DNA of 64,000 bases from positions 31,177,321 to 31,241,320 of the forward strand of contig NC_133115.1 of assembly GCF_022965805.1 (NCBI RefSeq), given 5' to 3'. The translations under genes were made by a program, and so were the position numbers. The DNA is from Primulina eburnea (taxonomy: Eukaryota > Streptophyta > Magnoliopsida > Lamiales > Gesneriaceae). This document shows, in pieces, positions 1-11,732 of the stretch (its first letter is position 1; each line of letters begins with the position of its first letter). The notes under the pieces were generated by a model. The model saw nothing but the letters and a program-made list of their open reading frames with translations, had not been told where the DNA came from and ran no database searches.

Positions 1-3000
1 TTCCGGAGATTACGAGAAATTTGATTTCTGTTGCTTTATTATTTAGACAAGGATATTATGTCCATTTTTCACAAATGGTGGTTGATATTACCTTGAATAA
101 AGCCCTTATTTGCAAGGGACATTTGAATAACGATTTATATGTCTTAAAACAAGATGACAGCTCTTTGCATCACATTGAATCCAACAAACGAATTAAATTG
201 TCTCCCACTAATGAAACTTATTTGTGGCACTTGAGACTTGGTCATATCAACCTTAATAGAATTCAACGGTTGGTAAAGGATGGTCCTTTAAGCAATTTAA
301 AGGTGGAATCCTTGCCTGTATGTGAATCCTGTTTGGAAGGCAAGATGACTAAGAGGTCTTTTAAATCTAAAAGACATAGAGCCAATGAAGTTTTGGAATT
401 AGTGCACACTGACGTATGTGGACCTATTAGTGTACAAGCTAGAGGAGGATTTGAGTATTTCATCACCTTCACTGATGATTACTCTAGATACGGTTATGTT
501 TACCTAATGTCCCACAAATCTGAATCTTTTGAAAAGTTCAAGGAATTCAGAAATGAAGTGGAAAAACAATTAGGTAAGAGCATAAAAACACTTCGATCAG
601 ACAGAGGTGGCGAGTATCTGTCCAATGACTTTAGAACATACTTATCAGATAATGGGATCATATCCCAATTGAGCGCACCAGCTACACCTCAGCAGAATGG
701 TGTCTCTGAAAGGAGAAATAGGACTTTGTTGGACATGTTTAGATCCATGCTAAGTTTCTCTAAGCTCAGTACATCCTTTTGGGGATATGCTATCCAAACT
801 GCAATATACTTATTGAACATGGTTCCTTCTAAATCTGTCTCTAAAACACCTCTTGAATTGTGGAATGGGCGCGTGCCTAATCTAAGACATATTCGTATAT
901 GGGGATGTCATGCTTATGTGCTAAAGAGAAAGATGGATAAAATGGAACCTAGATCAGAATTATGCATGTTTGTTGGATATCCTAAGGGAACAAGATGATA
1001 GTACTTCTATAGTCCTCAAGACAAGAAGGTATTTGTAAGTACAAATGCAACCTTCTTAGAGGACAAGCACATAGAAGAGAGTGAATCAAAGAGTAAGGTT
1101 CTTTTGGAAGAGATTACTGAATCATCTACTCCAGATATCCGCACTGAACCTACTCAGTTTGAATTCACATTTCTACCACCATTAACCACTGGCTTCCAAA
1201 CAAATGAAGTGGTAGAAAACATTGGTTCCAATGATCGGTCACCCCATCATATCCAAATGGAGAATGAAGGAAATGATCAAGAAGAGAACTTAAGACAACG
1301 ACAATCAATTCCAATCAACCAAGAACCTCCACAGCTTAGACGTAGTGGGAGGGTCATTCGACAACCTTCTAGATACTTGCTCTATGGAGAATCGTTTGAT
1401 GCGGTTTCCATTGAACAAGAGGAGTATCCCATCACGTACAAAGAAGCTATGGAGGATGTTGACGCTGACCAATGGAGGAGTGCCATGGAATCATAAATGA
1501 GATCCATGTACATTAACTCCGTCTGGGTTCTTGTAGACATTCCTGAAGGTGTGAGACCTATAGGGTGTAAATGGGTCTACAAGAGAAAGAGAGGAATAGA
1601 CGGAAAAATAGAGACCTTTAAGGCTAGATTGGTAGCCAAAGGTTTTAGCCAACGAGAAGGAATCGATTACGATGAAACCTTCTCACCTGTGGCTATGATT
1701 AAGTCTATTCGGATCCTATTATCCATTGCAGCTCATTTTGATTATGAGGTGTGGCAAATAGATGTCAAGACAACATTTCTTAATGGAAATCTTGACGAAA
1801 CCATTTATATGGCACAACCAGACGGTTTTATCCACAACGATCAAGAGCATAAAGTATGCAAACTGAAAAAGTCTATTTATGGACTTAAGCAGGCGTCAAG
1901 GTCTTGGAACATCGTTTTTGATCAATCTGTGAAAGATTATGGTTTCGATCAAAATCTTGATGAGCCTTGTGTCTATAAGAAAATTTTAGATGACAAGGTG
2001 ATTTTTCTTGTGCTATATGTGGATGACATCCTACTTATTGGGAATAATGTAGGGGTGATGACATCTGCCAAAAATTGGTTGTCTCAACAGTTTGACATGA
2101 AAGAATTGCGATAAGCAAGTTATGTTCTAGGAATCCAGATCCTTCGGGATAGGAAGAACAAACGGATTGCTTTATCTCAATCTTCATATATTGATAAAAT
2201 ATTGGTGAGGTATGCAATGCAAAATTCCAAGAAGGGTCAAAAAACTTTCAGACATGGAATTCACTTGTCAAAGGACCACAATCCTAAGAATCCAAGTGAA
2301 GTGGAATACATGAAAAGAGTTCCTTATGCTTCGGCTGTAGGAAGTCTTATGTATGCTATGATATGCACTCGACCAGATATTTGTTATGCTGTTGGGATTG
2401 TTAGTAGATATCAGTCAAACCCAGGACCAGAGCACTGGATTGCTGTAAAGCATATTCTCAAGTATCTTCGCAGAACTAGAGGGTATATGTTGGTTTACTC
2501 GGCTTCAGAGTTGGCACCTGTGGGTTATACTGATTCTGATTTTCAAACTGATAGAGATTCTCGTAAATCCACATCGGGATCTGTATTCACATTGGGTGGT
2601 GGTGCCGTTGTTTGGAGGAGTATCAAGCAATCATGTATTGCTGATTCCACAATGGAAGCGGAGTATGTAGCGGCTTGTGAAGCATCAAAAGACGCCGTTT
2701 GGCTGAAAAAGTTTTTGCTAAGCCTTGAAGTTATTCCTGCTGCATCAAATGCCATTACTTTATATTGTGATAACAGTGGTGCAGTGGCAAATGCAAAAGA
2801 ACCAAGAAACCATCAGCGTGGAAAACACATTGAACGGAAATATCACCTAATGAGGGATATTGTTCAACGAGGAGACGTGACAGTGTGCAAGATAGCATCT
2901 GCTGAAAATCTTGCTGATCCTTTCACCAAAAGCTTACCTGCTAGAGCTTTTGAGGAACATATTCAAAATATGGGTGTACTAGACATGACTCATTTGCTCT

Positions 3001-3002
3001 AG

Positions 3003-3019
3003 GGAAAGTGGGAGGAAAA
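3003..3019 (+). other. Polypurine tract of the first copia element
   Basis: A purine-only stretch with one T (GGGAAAGTGGGAGGAAAA) follows the pol stop codon directly and precedes a TGTTC LTR start. This is where second-strand synthesis is primed in LTR retrotransposons. Confidence 0.6.
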
Positions 3020-4356
3020 TGTTCGATAGTATGATGCCCATTGAGTACTTTTGTTATATGTTGATGACATTTTGAAATTAAAATAATCTTCATTTATTTG
3101 TTTAAATAAATTTATTTTGAGCAATGCATATGTCCATTGGATTGTTGTATTATTATAAATTGAGTGTTTAAGTCGTTAAACACGGAAAAATTCAATTTGT
3201 AGTTCAATCCAAAGTTTTATTGTCCACGATCGGTAAATAAATAAGGACAAATTATTTTGATAAGATCGTCTCAATTTTATTGAAGCCTATCTTTGGTTTG
3301 GTAATAAAATTGAGGATACATTTTGTTATATTGGACTGGACCACGTGAGATTTGAATTTGATTTGACCATACTAATTCAAAATCACTTGATTGTCGTACA
3401 TAACACCTTAATCCTGAGCGGATAATGAACTTTGATTACTAACTTGAAGTTCTTTGATACATCAATGAGTGAGACCAAACCATTGGTCAATATCTCGATG
3501 TTTTGGGAATTAAAGTGAAATAACAAAGAACATATATTCGTAATATGGAATCTGTCACCTAGTCAATAGGTATGATCATAAACTCACAAGTTCTTCTAAA
3601 AGACAGTAAAATCTGAGCTCAGTAGTTCAACATTCTTGTTGAATTAATCATGTGATGTGATCACATGGGACTGTCAAAGAGAAGATTAGGGTTGAGAAGC
3701 TATGAATATCTAATATGGGTTATATGGTCATGATACCCTGTTTTAGATGTTCTAACTGATCGACAGGGGTGATATGTTGGGTTGATAAATTAGAGGATAT
3801 TATTATTGATTTTGTGCTTCAGTAATATCAATTAATTTGAGAGTGCAGTCTTATCCTTTTAGTGGAATAGAATAAGATTAATAAATTATTTTGATAAATC
3901 ATGAGTTGATTGGATCAAATTAATTTATTGGAGCTTAATTTAATTGAATCCGATCAGATCCCTTTGGTGGCTCTAATATAAACTGGATAAATTATATGAG
4001 TTATAATTTATGGTATATGTGGGATAAATTTATCTAGACAGAATTATACATGGAAGTTTATCAGCTAATTTTCTAGATATGGTATAATATATTCTGTCGT
4101 CCATTTAAATTTTTATTTTAAAAGATATTCTAGTTATCTTTTTGTTACAAGATATCACAAATATATCTTATATATATGTGATATTGTAACTTGTGACCAC
4201 ACACAATCCTACGTTAAGAGTTTGAGAGAACACCAGAGAAGACTTAGAGGTTTGGAGCGTAGATCCAGTGCAGAGAAAGATCAAGAACACGCTTCAAAGG
4301 TAATCTCTAATCTCTGTGTGTTATAATTAATTAATTCGTGTTAAATACGTAGAACA
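3020..4356 (+). repeat. Probable 3' LTR of the first copia element
   Basis: It starts TGTTC immediately after the polypurine tract and ends GAACA, giving matching 5-bp terminal inverted repeats around 1337 bp of AT-rich non-coding sequence. No other LTR of this element is in the window, so the ends cannot be checked by alignment. A second TGTTGG start at 3775 was considered, but no polypurine tract precedes it. Immediately downstream (4357) begins unrelated copia coding sequence, so this element may have inserted into the next one. Confidence 0.5.
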
Positions 4357-6155
4357 ATTGATCCTGTGAAGAAGAGAAAATTGAAATCACAAGAAATCAA
4401 TTTTTGTGATCCGATATTCTCGATCTTGGCTAACAGAAAGAACCTCGTGTCGGGGTCTCTGTTGGTCAAACACGGGTTTAGACTAGTATTTGAGTCTAAC
4501 AAGGTTGTATTGACAAAGAATGGTCATTTTATTGGAAAAGGATATCTCGATGAGAACCTTTTCAAGTTGAATGTAATGGCTATAAGCCAAAATGTTGTTG
4601 AAAGTAATAAAGACAAGAGTTCTATTTACTTGCTTGAGTGTTCTCATTTATGGCATGTTCGTTTAGGACACGTAAATTTTAATACCTTGCAACGTTTAAT
4701 GAAACTTGAATTATTGCCTAAACACAACGTCGATACAACACAAAAATGCGAAATATGTGTTGAAGCAAATTTTACCAAAGCGCCTTACCACTTGATTTAA
4801 AGATGTACGACTCCTCTACAATTAATACACATCAGTGATTTAAAGTTTGTACAAACTAGAGGAGGGAAAAGATACTACGTGACATTCATTGATGATAATA
4901 CAAGGTATTGTTACGTATATCTTTTGAGGTCGAAAGATGAAGCTCTTGAAGCATTCAAATGTTATAAGACCGAAGTTGAGAATCAACTAGGCAAACAAAT
5001 AAAGAGAGTTCGAAGCGATAGAGGGGGCGAATACGGAGCATCGTTTGATGAATTCTGCACATCTGTGGGTATAATTCATGAAACGACTGCTCCTTATTCA
5101 CCACAATCGAATGGCATTGCCGAAAGAAAGAATCGAACTCTGAAAGATATGATGAATGCTATGTTAATAAGTTCAGGACTACCCCAAAACTTGTGGGGGG
5201 AAGCAATACTATCGGCTAATCACATCCTGAACAAGATACCCCACAAGAAAAATGACAAGTCACCTTATGAATTGTGGAAAGGTCACAAACCTTCCTACAA
5301 GTACCTTAAAGTGTGGGGGTGTCTAGATAATGTTGAAATACCAAAGCCTAAACAAGAGCGGATTGGACCAAAGACAGTCGACTGCATATCATAATAGTAG
5401 TGCCTATAGGTTTATAGTGCACAAATCTGAAAATACAGAAATGAATACGGGCATGACAATTGAATCAAGAAATGCAGTATTTTTTGAAAATATATTTCCT
5501 TGTAAAGAAAGGAAAGAAAATGGTTCTAGCAAGCGAAAACTTGAGATGGAGCATGAAGGTCAAGTACCTACACACGATCCAACTCTAAATGAAAATGCTA
5601 TACCATTGGAAAGCTCTTCAAAGGAGCAAGAGCCAAGAAGAAGCAAAAAGGCTAGAATCTCAAAGTCTTTTGGTCCAGACTTCCATACTTTTATGTTGGA
5701 GAATGAACCAAAGAACATACAAGATGCTATGGCTAGCCCTGAAGCTCCTTATTGGAAAGAAGCCATCAACTCTGAAATGGATTCTATTTTGCTAAACCAT
5801 ACTTGGGAACTAGTGGATCTTCCACCAGGTACCAAGCCATTGGGATGCAAATGGATATTGAAAAAGAAAATGAGAGTTGATGGAAGTATTGAAAAATACA
5901 AAGCCAGGCTTGTGGCCAAAGGCTATAGACAAAGAGAAGGTCATGATTTCTTCGACACGTATTCACCAGTTTCAAGAATAACATCAATTCGTGTGCTCAT
6001 TGCTATTGCAGCTTTGCATAACCTTGAGATACATCAAATGGATGTCAAAACGGCATTCTTAAATGGTGAACTTGAAGAAGAAATATATATGGAGCAACCT
6101 GAAGGCTTCATAGTTAAAGGACAAGAAAGAAAGGTCTGTCGTTTAATTAAGTCGC

Positions 6156-6231
6156 TATACGGACTTAAACAAGCGCCCAAGCAATGGCACGAATATACGG
6201 ACTTAAACAAGCGCCCAAGAAGTGACACGAA
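6156..6231 (+). repeat. 38-bp tandem duplication inside the reverse transcriptase
   Basis: The unit starting TATACGGACTTAAACAAGCG at 6156 is repeated at 6194 with a few changes. As 38 is not a multiple of 3, the duplication shifts the reading frame in the middle of the reverse transcriptase, just after the SLYGLKQAP motif. Confidence 0.85.
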
Positions 6232-7283
6232 AAATTTGACAAAGTAGTATTGTCAAATGGATTTAAGATTAATGAGTGTGACAAATGTGTTTATATTAAA
6301 GGCACTCGAGAATCTTATGTGATGGTATGTCTATATGTGGATGACATGCTAATAATGGGGAATAACCAAGAGTTGATTAAGAGTACAAAGAAAATGTTGA
6401 CCAAACATTTTGATATGAAAGATATGTGTATTGCTGATGTAATTCTAGGGATTAAAATCTTTAGAACTCCAGAAGCAATAGTCCTATCTCAGTCTCATTA
6501 TGTAGGAACAGCGTTAAAGAAGTTTAACGCTTATGACTATACCCCAGTAAAAACGCCTTTAGACGTAAATGTTCATTTGGCAAAAAATCGTGGAGAACCA
6601 GTTTCTCAACTGGAGTACTCCAAAATTATTGGAAGCCTTATGTACATCACTAATTGTACTAGACATGACATCGCTTGTGCGGTTAACAAGTTAAGTCGGT
6701 TTACAAGTAATCCTAGTGATGCACATTGGAAGGCGTTGACAAGGGTGCTTAGATATTTAAAGCAGACATCTGAATATGGACTACATTTCACAAGGTATCC
6801 AGCAGTACTGAAGGATACTGTGATGCAAATTGGATTTCTGATACCAATGACTCCAAATCCACCAGTGGCTATGTATTTAGCATTGGTGAAGGAGCAGTCT
6901 CTTGGAGGTCATCGAAACAAACTTGCATTGCGAGGTCTAGTACGGAATCGGAGTTCATAGCGCTAGATAAAGCTGCAGAAGAAGCTGAGTGGCTTCGCAA
7001 CTTTCTAGAGGACATTCCATGTTGGACAAGTCCAGTGCCAGCTATCTTGATACATTGCGACAGTCAGTCGGCAATTGCTAGGGCACAAAACAGTATGTAC
7101 AATGGCAAGTCTCGACACATTCGTCGAAGACATAATACTGTGCGACAGTTGATCTCTAATGGAGTTATATCTGTTTATTATATTAAATCAAAGTATAACT
7201 TAGCGGATCCGCTTACAAAAGCATTAAATAGAGATCAAATGTACTGTCTGTCAAGAGGAATGGGCTTAAAACCTACCAAATAA

Positions 7284-7625
7284 AGTTTTCATAGTGGCAA
7301 CCCAACCTTGTAGATTGGAGATCCCAAAATCTTGGTTCAATGGGACAACTAAATTATGAGAACTTGTAGAATCACTCCTCATTCCTAAGACGACGAGTGA
7401 AGTTGCCTACAAAGGTAGTGAGGTTAAGTATTGTACTTTTAATGATTCCGTAGCTTACAAAAGCGGGGTAAATAGAATACCCTTTTACAAGGAGATCACC
7501 TATGTACGTGTGAGGACGGGCCGCCTCGATGAAACACGTATGAAGCCAAAATATGTTCCATGGCCAAAACGGACACAACCGATAACACAAAATGGAATTG
7601 GAAGAAAGGTTATCATGTGGGGGAT
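7284..7625 (+). other. 3' leader and polypurine tract of the second copia element
   Basis: About 340 bp of non-coding sequence lie between the RNase H stop and the LTR. They end in ATGTGGGGGAT, a polypurine-tract-like motif directly before the TGTTGGAA LTR start. This arrangement is usual in plant copia elements. No gene is seen here. Confidence 0.6.
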
Positions 7626-8631
7626 TGTTGGAATTTTGATGCTTAATGAATGAAAATTAAGCAAGTAAATCAATGTGTTTGATTTGGAAAAATTCGGAAA
7701 AGAAAAACGAAGCTTAATGAACGAATATTAAGTTCGATTGTTCTGAATAAAACTCGAAAGAGTTCATCATATGTTGAAAGAACATAAAACGAGTAGTCGG
7801 AACGTGTAAGGGACGAAAATCGAAAAAAAAAATTGCGCCTGAACAGTAGCCGGCGCGCACATCCGCGCGGGTCTGCGCGCATGTGAGCGCACATGCCAGT
7901 GGCAGGCGCGCACATGCGCGCGCGCCTGGGCGCATGTGCGAGCGCTTGCCAGTGGCTGGCGCGCACATGCGCGCGGAGCGGCGTGCATGTGCGCGCTCCT
8001 GCCGAGGGCTCTCGGCAGGCGCTGCCGAGAGCGCTCGGCAGCCCCTGCCGAGCGCGCACATGCGCGCGTGCCTGGGCGCATGTGCGCGCGCTTGCCAGTG
8101 GCTGGCGCGCACATGCGCGCGGAGCGGCACGCATGTGCGTGCTCCTGCCGAGTGCTCTCGGCAGCGTGCGAGCGGGCGTGCGCCCCTGCGCGCACAGACG
8201 CGTCCCTTCGGGATTTTTCGAATTTTTTGATGTTTTTTCATCTCCTTGGAATTGTTTGATGATTGTGATCAGTTACATTGGCCAAGGGACACTCCCTATG
8301 AATGAAAGATCATGTCTTTTGCATGAAAAAAATTAAATGCATGATTATTTGAAAATAATAAATAACATACATATCATATCATCTTTTTGCATCTCTTCTT
8401 CTTCCTTCTTCTACAAGAGAGAGTTCATCCATTTCTTTGTGAAAGAACTTGAATATTTGAGTGCTCCTTATTCAAGTGTTGTAGTTGTATCTTGGGAGAA
8501 GATGCCACAAACTCTAGCACATTGTGAGGGCAAATTCTTCTTAAGGACAAAGTGTTCAACACTTGCCTCTACAAAGCTATTTTCATTGTTTTCTTCTTGC
8601 TTTCCCTCATATTTGAATACCCCAAACAACA
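7626..8631 (+). repeat. Probable 3' LTR of the second copia element
   Basis: It begins TGTTGGAA directly after the polypurine tract. The right end is uncertain; I place it at AACAACA around 8631, just before the sequence turns into an antisense copia reverse transcriptase. It contains a strongly GC-rich tandem block (7846-8205) and a pyrimidine-rich, R-region-like stretch around 8390-8420. Confidence 0.5.
7846..8205. repeat. GC-rich tandem repeat with hairpins inside an LTR
   Basis: A block of CG-rich sequence built from GCGCGCACATGCGCGC and TGCCAGTGGCTGG motifs sits in otherwise AT-rich DNA. A unit of about 113 bp starts at 7906 and again at 8052 (146 bp apart). Three perfect short hairpins are visible: CTGCCGAG/CTCGGCAG at 7999-8018, GCTGCCGAG/CTCGGCAGC at 8021-8042, and CTGCCGAG/CTCGGCAG at 8145-8164. 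Open frames on both strands (rich in Ala, Arg, Cys and His) result from the lack of TA-containing stops and are not genes. Confidence 0.85.
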
Positions 8632-8644
8632 GGTTTTTGAACAG

Positions 8645-10177
8645 CAAACTAAAGATATGGCCTCGAAAGTGTGAGATATAGTAAACGACCCACAAGACGC
8701 CAGTATTGGATAATATCCTCGAGAGGCTCAACATTAGCTGAACTCAGACGAACCTTAGGATCCATGGGTGTCACAACAAGCTTACTAGCAAAAAAACATG
8801 TGTCAGCAAGAAGTTGAAAAGCATATTGGCGTTGAGATAATACAATTCCCGTGCAAGATCGAGCAATTTCAACCCCAAGGAAACACTTCAGGTTGCCCAG
8901 ATTACGAAGTTTGAATTGGCTATGTAAGAACTGTTTTAAGGATTCAACGAGCACAAGAAACGTCCCAGTGATAATGATGTCATCCACATATAATAATAGA
9001 GCCACGAATGCTGAACTCGATCCATTAGTGAATAGAGAATAATCAGATTTGGATTGAGCAAGATCAAACTTGAGCACAATTTGGGAAAATTTGGAGTTCC
9101 ATTGTCTTGAAGCTTGATGGAGTTCATATATAGACTTGTGAAGATTTCACACCATATGGTTCATGTTATTAACCAACTCCCCCTGAAATTGATATCCTAG
9201 TGGCAGGTCCACATATGATTCTTCAAATAGATCACCATTTAAGAAGGTGTTACTAACATCTAGCTGAACCAAATGCAAATTCTTACATGCTGCCAAAGAA
9301 AGAAGAACTTTAACGGTGACCAATTTTGCGACATGTGAAAACGTGTCTAAGAAATCAACATCCTCATGTTGGCTAAATCTTTTAGCAACAAGCTTAGCTT
9401 TATGTCTTTCAATTGAGCCATCTGCATGAAGTTTGAGTTTATAGACCCACTTGAAACCAATCGAGTGTTTACCAATTAAAAGAGGAAAGATCGACCAAGT
9501 ATTATTACTCTCCAAAGCAGCTAACTCAACAGTTATTGCATGCTGCCACTCGAGGTGTTTGATGGTTTGGTGATAGGATTTTGGTTCAAACACAGAAGAG
9601 ACATCAAGTACAAAAGCTTTGTAAGCATGTGCTAATTGGTCATAGGAAATATAGTTAGATAAGGATATGGTGTATATGCACCGAAGGCTGCATGGGTCAG
9701 AACCATGAAAAAGATTGCAGTGGTAGTCTTGGAGATAAGATGGTTGTTTCTGAATACGAGTGGAATGACGAGGCTGAGGTAAGGATGATGGACGTTCTGA
9801 AGCAGGATCCTTAGTAGGAGTATCAAGGCAAGCTTCAGGCTGAGCTAAGGGAAGAACAATATCAGGGAATGGATTAACCGAGGGAAATATAGGTGTGTAT
9901 GAGTATGAAATGGAAAGATATATTCATGGAAGATCACATTCATAGACAAAAAAATCTGTTTGCTATCAAGATCATACAATTTGTAACCTTTAACACCAGG
10001 TGGGTATCCAAGGAATAAAACCCTGCGAAGTGTAATATTTGAAGTGAGCTGAACATCACCAATGTAATCAACGGAAATTGTGGTTCGATTGTGCAATATC
10101 ACCGACACATTATGTATCTTAGACATGGATTGAAATGTACCATCAGTGCAATGAATATGACTTGCAATTTTAAACAC
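8645..10177 (-). mobile_element. Third degenerate Ty1/copia fragment, antisense, internally deleted
   Basis: On the minus strand, from right to left: a protease-end-like segment (near 10177-10020) runs directly into the C-terminal end of integrase (LGYPPGVKGYKLYDLD near 9990), with the integrase core missing. Then come the linker with an RHSTRIQKQPSYLQDYHC motif (near 9740-9790), the reverse transcriptase start (GFKWVYKLKLHADGSIERHK near 9440) and, after a frameshift near 9147, the LLYVDDIIITG box near 8980. It ends in LSRPYL at 8649 without RNase H. It is a relic with at least two frameshifts and a large deletion. Confidence 0.85.
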
Positions 10178-10189
10178 ATGTACTTATTT

Positions 10190-10365
10190 GACTTTATTTG
10201 TTGGTTAGTTCTAAATTGGTTTAGTTAGTTTAAGTTGGTTTAGTAAGTTTGATAGCTGTACTTAGCCCATATGTAACGATCGATCATTTTGGAAAAGGAT
10301 AACAGAGTAGGTAATTTCTTCCACCTCTCGTGTACTACAGCCCTACTCGTAATATGATATCAGAG
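10190..10365 (+). repeat. LTR-end-like sequence followed by a primer-binding-like site
   Basis: A GGTTTAGTTAG-rich stretch is followed by ATGATATCAGAGTTGAG (about 10350-10366). This resembles the TGGTATCAGAG primer-binding site (initiator Met tRNA) that follows the 5' LTR of plant copia elements. No matching LTR or coding sequence in this orientation follows, so this would be a relic. Confidence 0.35.
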
Positions 10366-10979
10366 TTGAGGTTCTACCATTAAGTGTTAGAATGTTCATA
10401 GTTGAACCATCTGTTCTACCCATAGTTTGGTCATTTGTAAACTTCACACTCCAAATGTTCATTCCTAGGTGTGAAAATAGTGTGTTAGTTGTCCTACATC
10501 GATTAAATAAAATATCTAAGAATTGCATATATGGGTTTGGATAATCATCCTCTCTTGAGCTAGTTTTTGGAGTTGAGTTAGGTCCAAGTCTCAATCTTAA
10601 TGTATAACTATAATCATTTGTAGAACTTGAACAAATTAAAACATGGGATGAAACAAAGATGTATATCCAATTAATGCATTATCTTTCACACAAAACCGTT
10701 AGGAGTATGTCATATATGGAAGTTATATTTGACGGCTATTGCGTGGGATTGATCCCCTAAATATATAATTCGTGAACCAAGCCATAGTTCCATTTAAAAA
10801 TAACTACCCATTGCAATTTTGTCCTGTAAAAACCAATCCATCATAGTGCTCCTTCAAATATTTTTGCTTTGAACAAGAAACAAACAAAGACAATTACGTG
10901 CACAAGTGCAACTTTACAGCAAAAATTTCAACTGCACAGGTACACGTGGCATATCACTTGAACAAAATTATGGGCACGC
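10366..10979. other. Intergenic, dispersed-repeat-like, no gene seen
   Basis: 10366-10620 contains a motif series (TTGTCCTACATCGATTAAATA, then TTTTTGGAGTTGAGTTAGG) that I recognise as a widespread dicot repeat, probably LTR-derived. 10620-10979 shows nothing recognisable. A minus-strand open frame of 83 codons over the repeat is not supported as a gene. Confidence 0.5.
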
Positions 10980-11444
10980 TGTTAGGTAAGAATTTAATGG
11001 GGTGAGACCCACATTAAATTAAATAATAAAAAAACGTATCCCACGTCGAAAGAATTTACAAAACTGAACGAATTAATCAATTATAAATAGAGCTCAATTC
11101 TTTCAGTTATTGTATCTCAAAATCAAAAGCTTTTCAGCTTTGATAAAAAGAGAGTGCATAGAAAAAAAAAATTGTATTTTTTTTGAGTGCGGATATTCTC
11201 TTGTGTGAGCTAGAGAAAATATTTTCTCGGTTATACTCGGGTTGGGAGTGTGAGATATTGAGTGTATAGTTGTATACACTTGTTGTAATATTTTTTCCAG
11301 TTATAAAAGTTGCAGTAGCTCCGTGGACGTAGCTTATTTTGGATGAACCACGTAAATCCTTGTGTTCTTGTTGATTATTTTATTCCGCAAGTTTGGATAC
11401 TATTATCATCGTGGTCGACATCGCTTCGGGGTAATTCCCCAACA
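10980..11444 (+). mobile_element. Solo LTR (465 bp) with target duplication CACGC
   Basis: It begins TGTTAGG and ends CCAACA. The 5 bp before it (10975-10979) and after it (11445-11449) are both CACGC, a perfect target-site duplication. It contains TTATAAATAG (TATA box) near 11080 and the copia-like 3' motif TGAACCACGTAAATCCTTGTG near 11342. No internal domain is present, so it arose by LTR-LTR recombination. Confidence 0.9.
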
Positions 11445-11519
11445 CACGCAAGGATTATGAAAATTATATTAAACTTAAACAATGCACCAAGAATGATAAT
11501 CAAAACTTTATTTAATTCT

Positions 11520-11586
11520 ATACTCGTAACAAAGTTTTTTTTTTTTTTTTTTTTTTTTCTTAACTTTGAATACTCGTAACAAAGTT
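11520..11586 (-). repeat. Poly(A) retro-insertion stub with 17-bp target duplication
   Basis: ATACTCGTAACAAAGTT occurs at 11520-11536 and again at 11570-11586. Between them lie 24 T's and about 10 other bases. Read on the minus strand this is target duplication, a tiny insert, poly(A), target duplication, the signature of L1-type target-primed insertion of a nearly empty copy. Confidence 0.7.
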
Positions 11587-11732
11587 CTTGATAAGCTAGC
11601 GTCATTTGATGCCGACATAACAGCAGAATTGGTCGGTTTATGAAGTTTTTCCTCTGGATTTGCATAGATTTTAAACAAAACCATGATCAAGAAAAAAAGG
11701 AATAGAAGCCCCTCTACTTATTTTAGCATACT

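Larger units (their letters stand above)
1..4356 (+). mobile_element. Degenerate Ty1/copia retrotransposon, 3' half of pol plus 3' LTR
   Basis: The element enters from the left edge. Reading continues in one frame from about 21 to 3002 but is broken by three stop codons: TGA at 996, TAA at 1494 and TAA at 2112. In order it shows the HHCC zinc knuckle (HLRLGH, then CESC), the integrase core (HTDVCGP, SDRGGEY, QQNGVSERRN), the reverse transcriptase (GCKWVYK start, YVDD-box LYVDDILL near 2018) and RNase H (TDSDF, DSTMEAEY, KHIERKYH). Gag and protease lie outside the window. Because the frame is otherwise unbroken and only stops interrupt it, the copy looks fairly young but non-autonomous. The order integrase before reverse transcriptase defines copia rather than gypsy. 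I did not assign a lineage. Confidence 0.93.
4357..8631 (+). mobile_element. Second degenerate Ty1/copia element, 5'-truncated, with 3' LTR
   Basis: Coding remnants run from about 4366 to 7283: gag-pre-integrase (RKNLVSGSLL near 4436; HVRLGH and CEIC zinc-knuckle parts), integrase (SDRGGEY near 5025, QSNGIAERKN), reverse transcriptase (GCKWILK, LYVDDMLIMG near 6331) and RNase H ([22 protein letters not shown]). It is broken by a TAA at 4798, a frameshift around 5320-5400, a 38-bp tandem duplication at 6156 and a further shift near 6805. A non-coding 3' leader follows, then a polypurine tract and an LTR at 7626. Gag and protease are missing, perhaps displaced upstream by insertion of the first element. 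It belongs to a copia lineage different from the first element, judging by its motifs and its long 3' leader. Confidence 0.9.

Noticed and set aside
3775..4356. Alternative LTR start TGTTGG for the first copia element
   Set aside because: No polypurine tract precedes it, whereas 3020 follows a good one and its TGTTC pairs with GAACA at 4356.
7906..8164. CRISPR-like array
   Set aside because: Only two long imperfect units in an LTR of a plant genome; no short regular repeats with unique spacers.
7670..8336. Overlapping long open frames on both strands, rich in Ala, Arg, Cys and His
   Set aside because: They follow from the GC-rich tandem repeat, which lacks stop codons in all frames. No domain, and the block sits inside an LTR.
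10343..10594. Minus-strand open frame of 83 codons
   Set aside because: It lies on a dispersed repeat and resembles no protein family I know.
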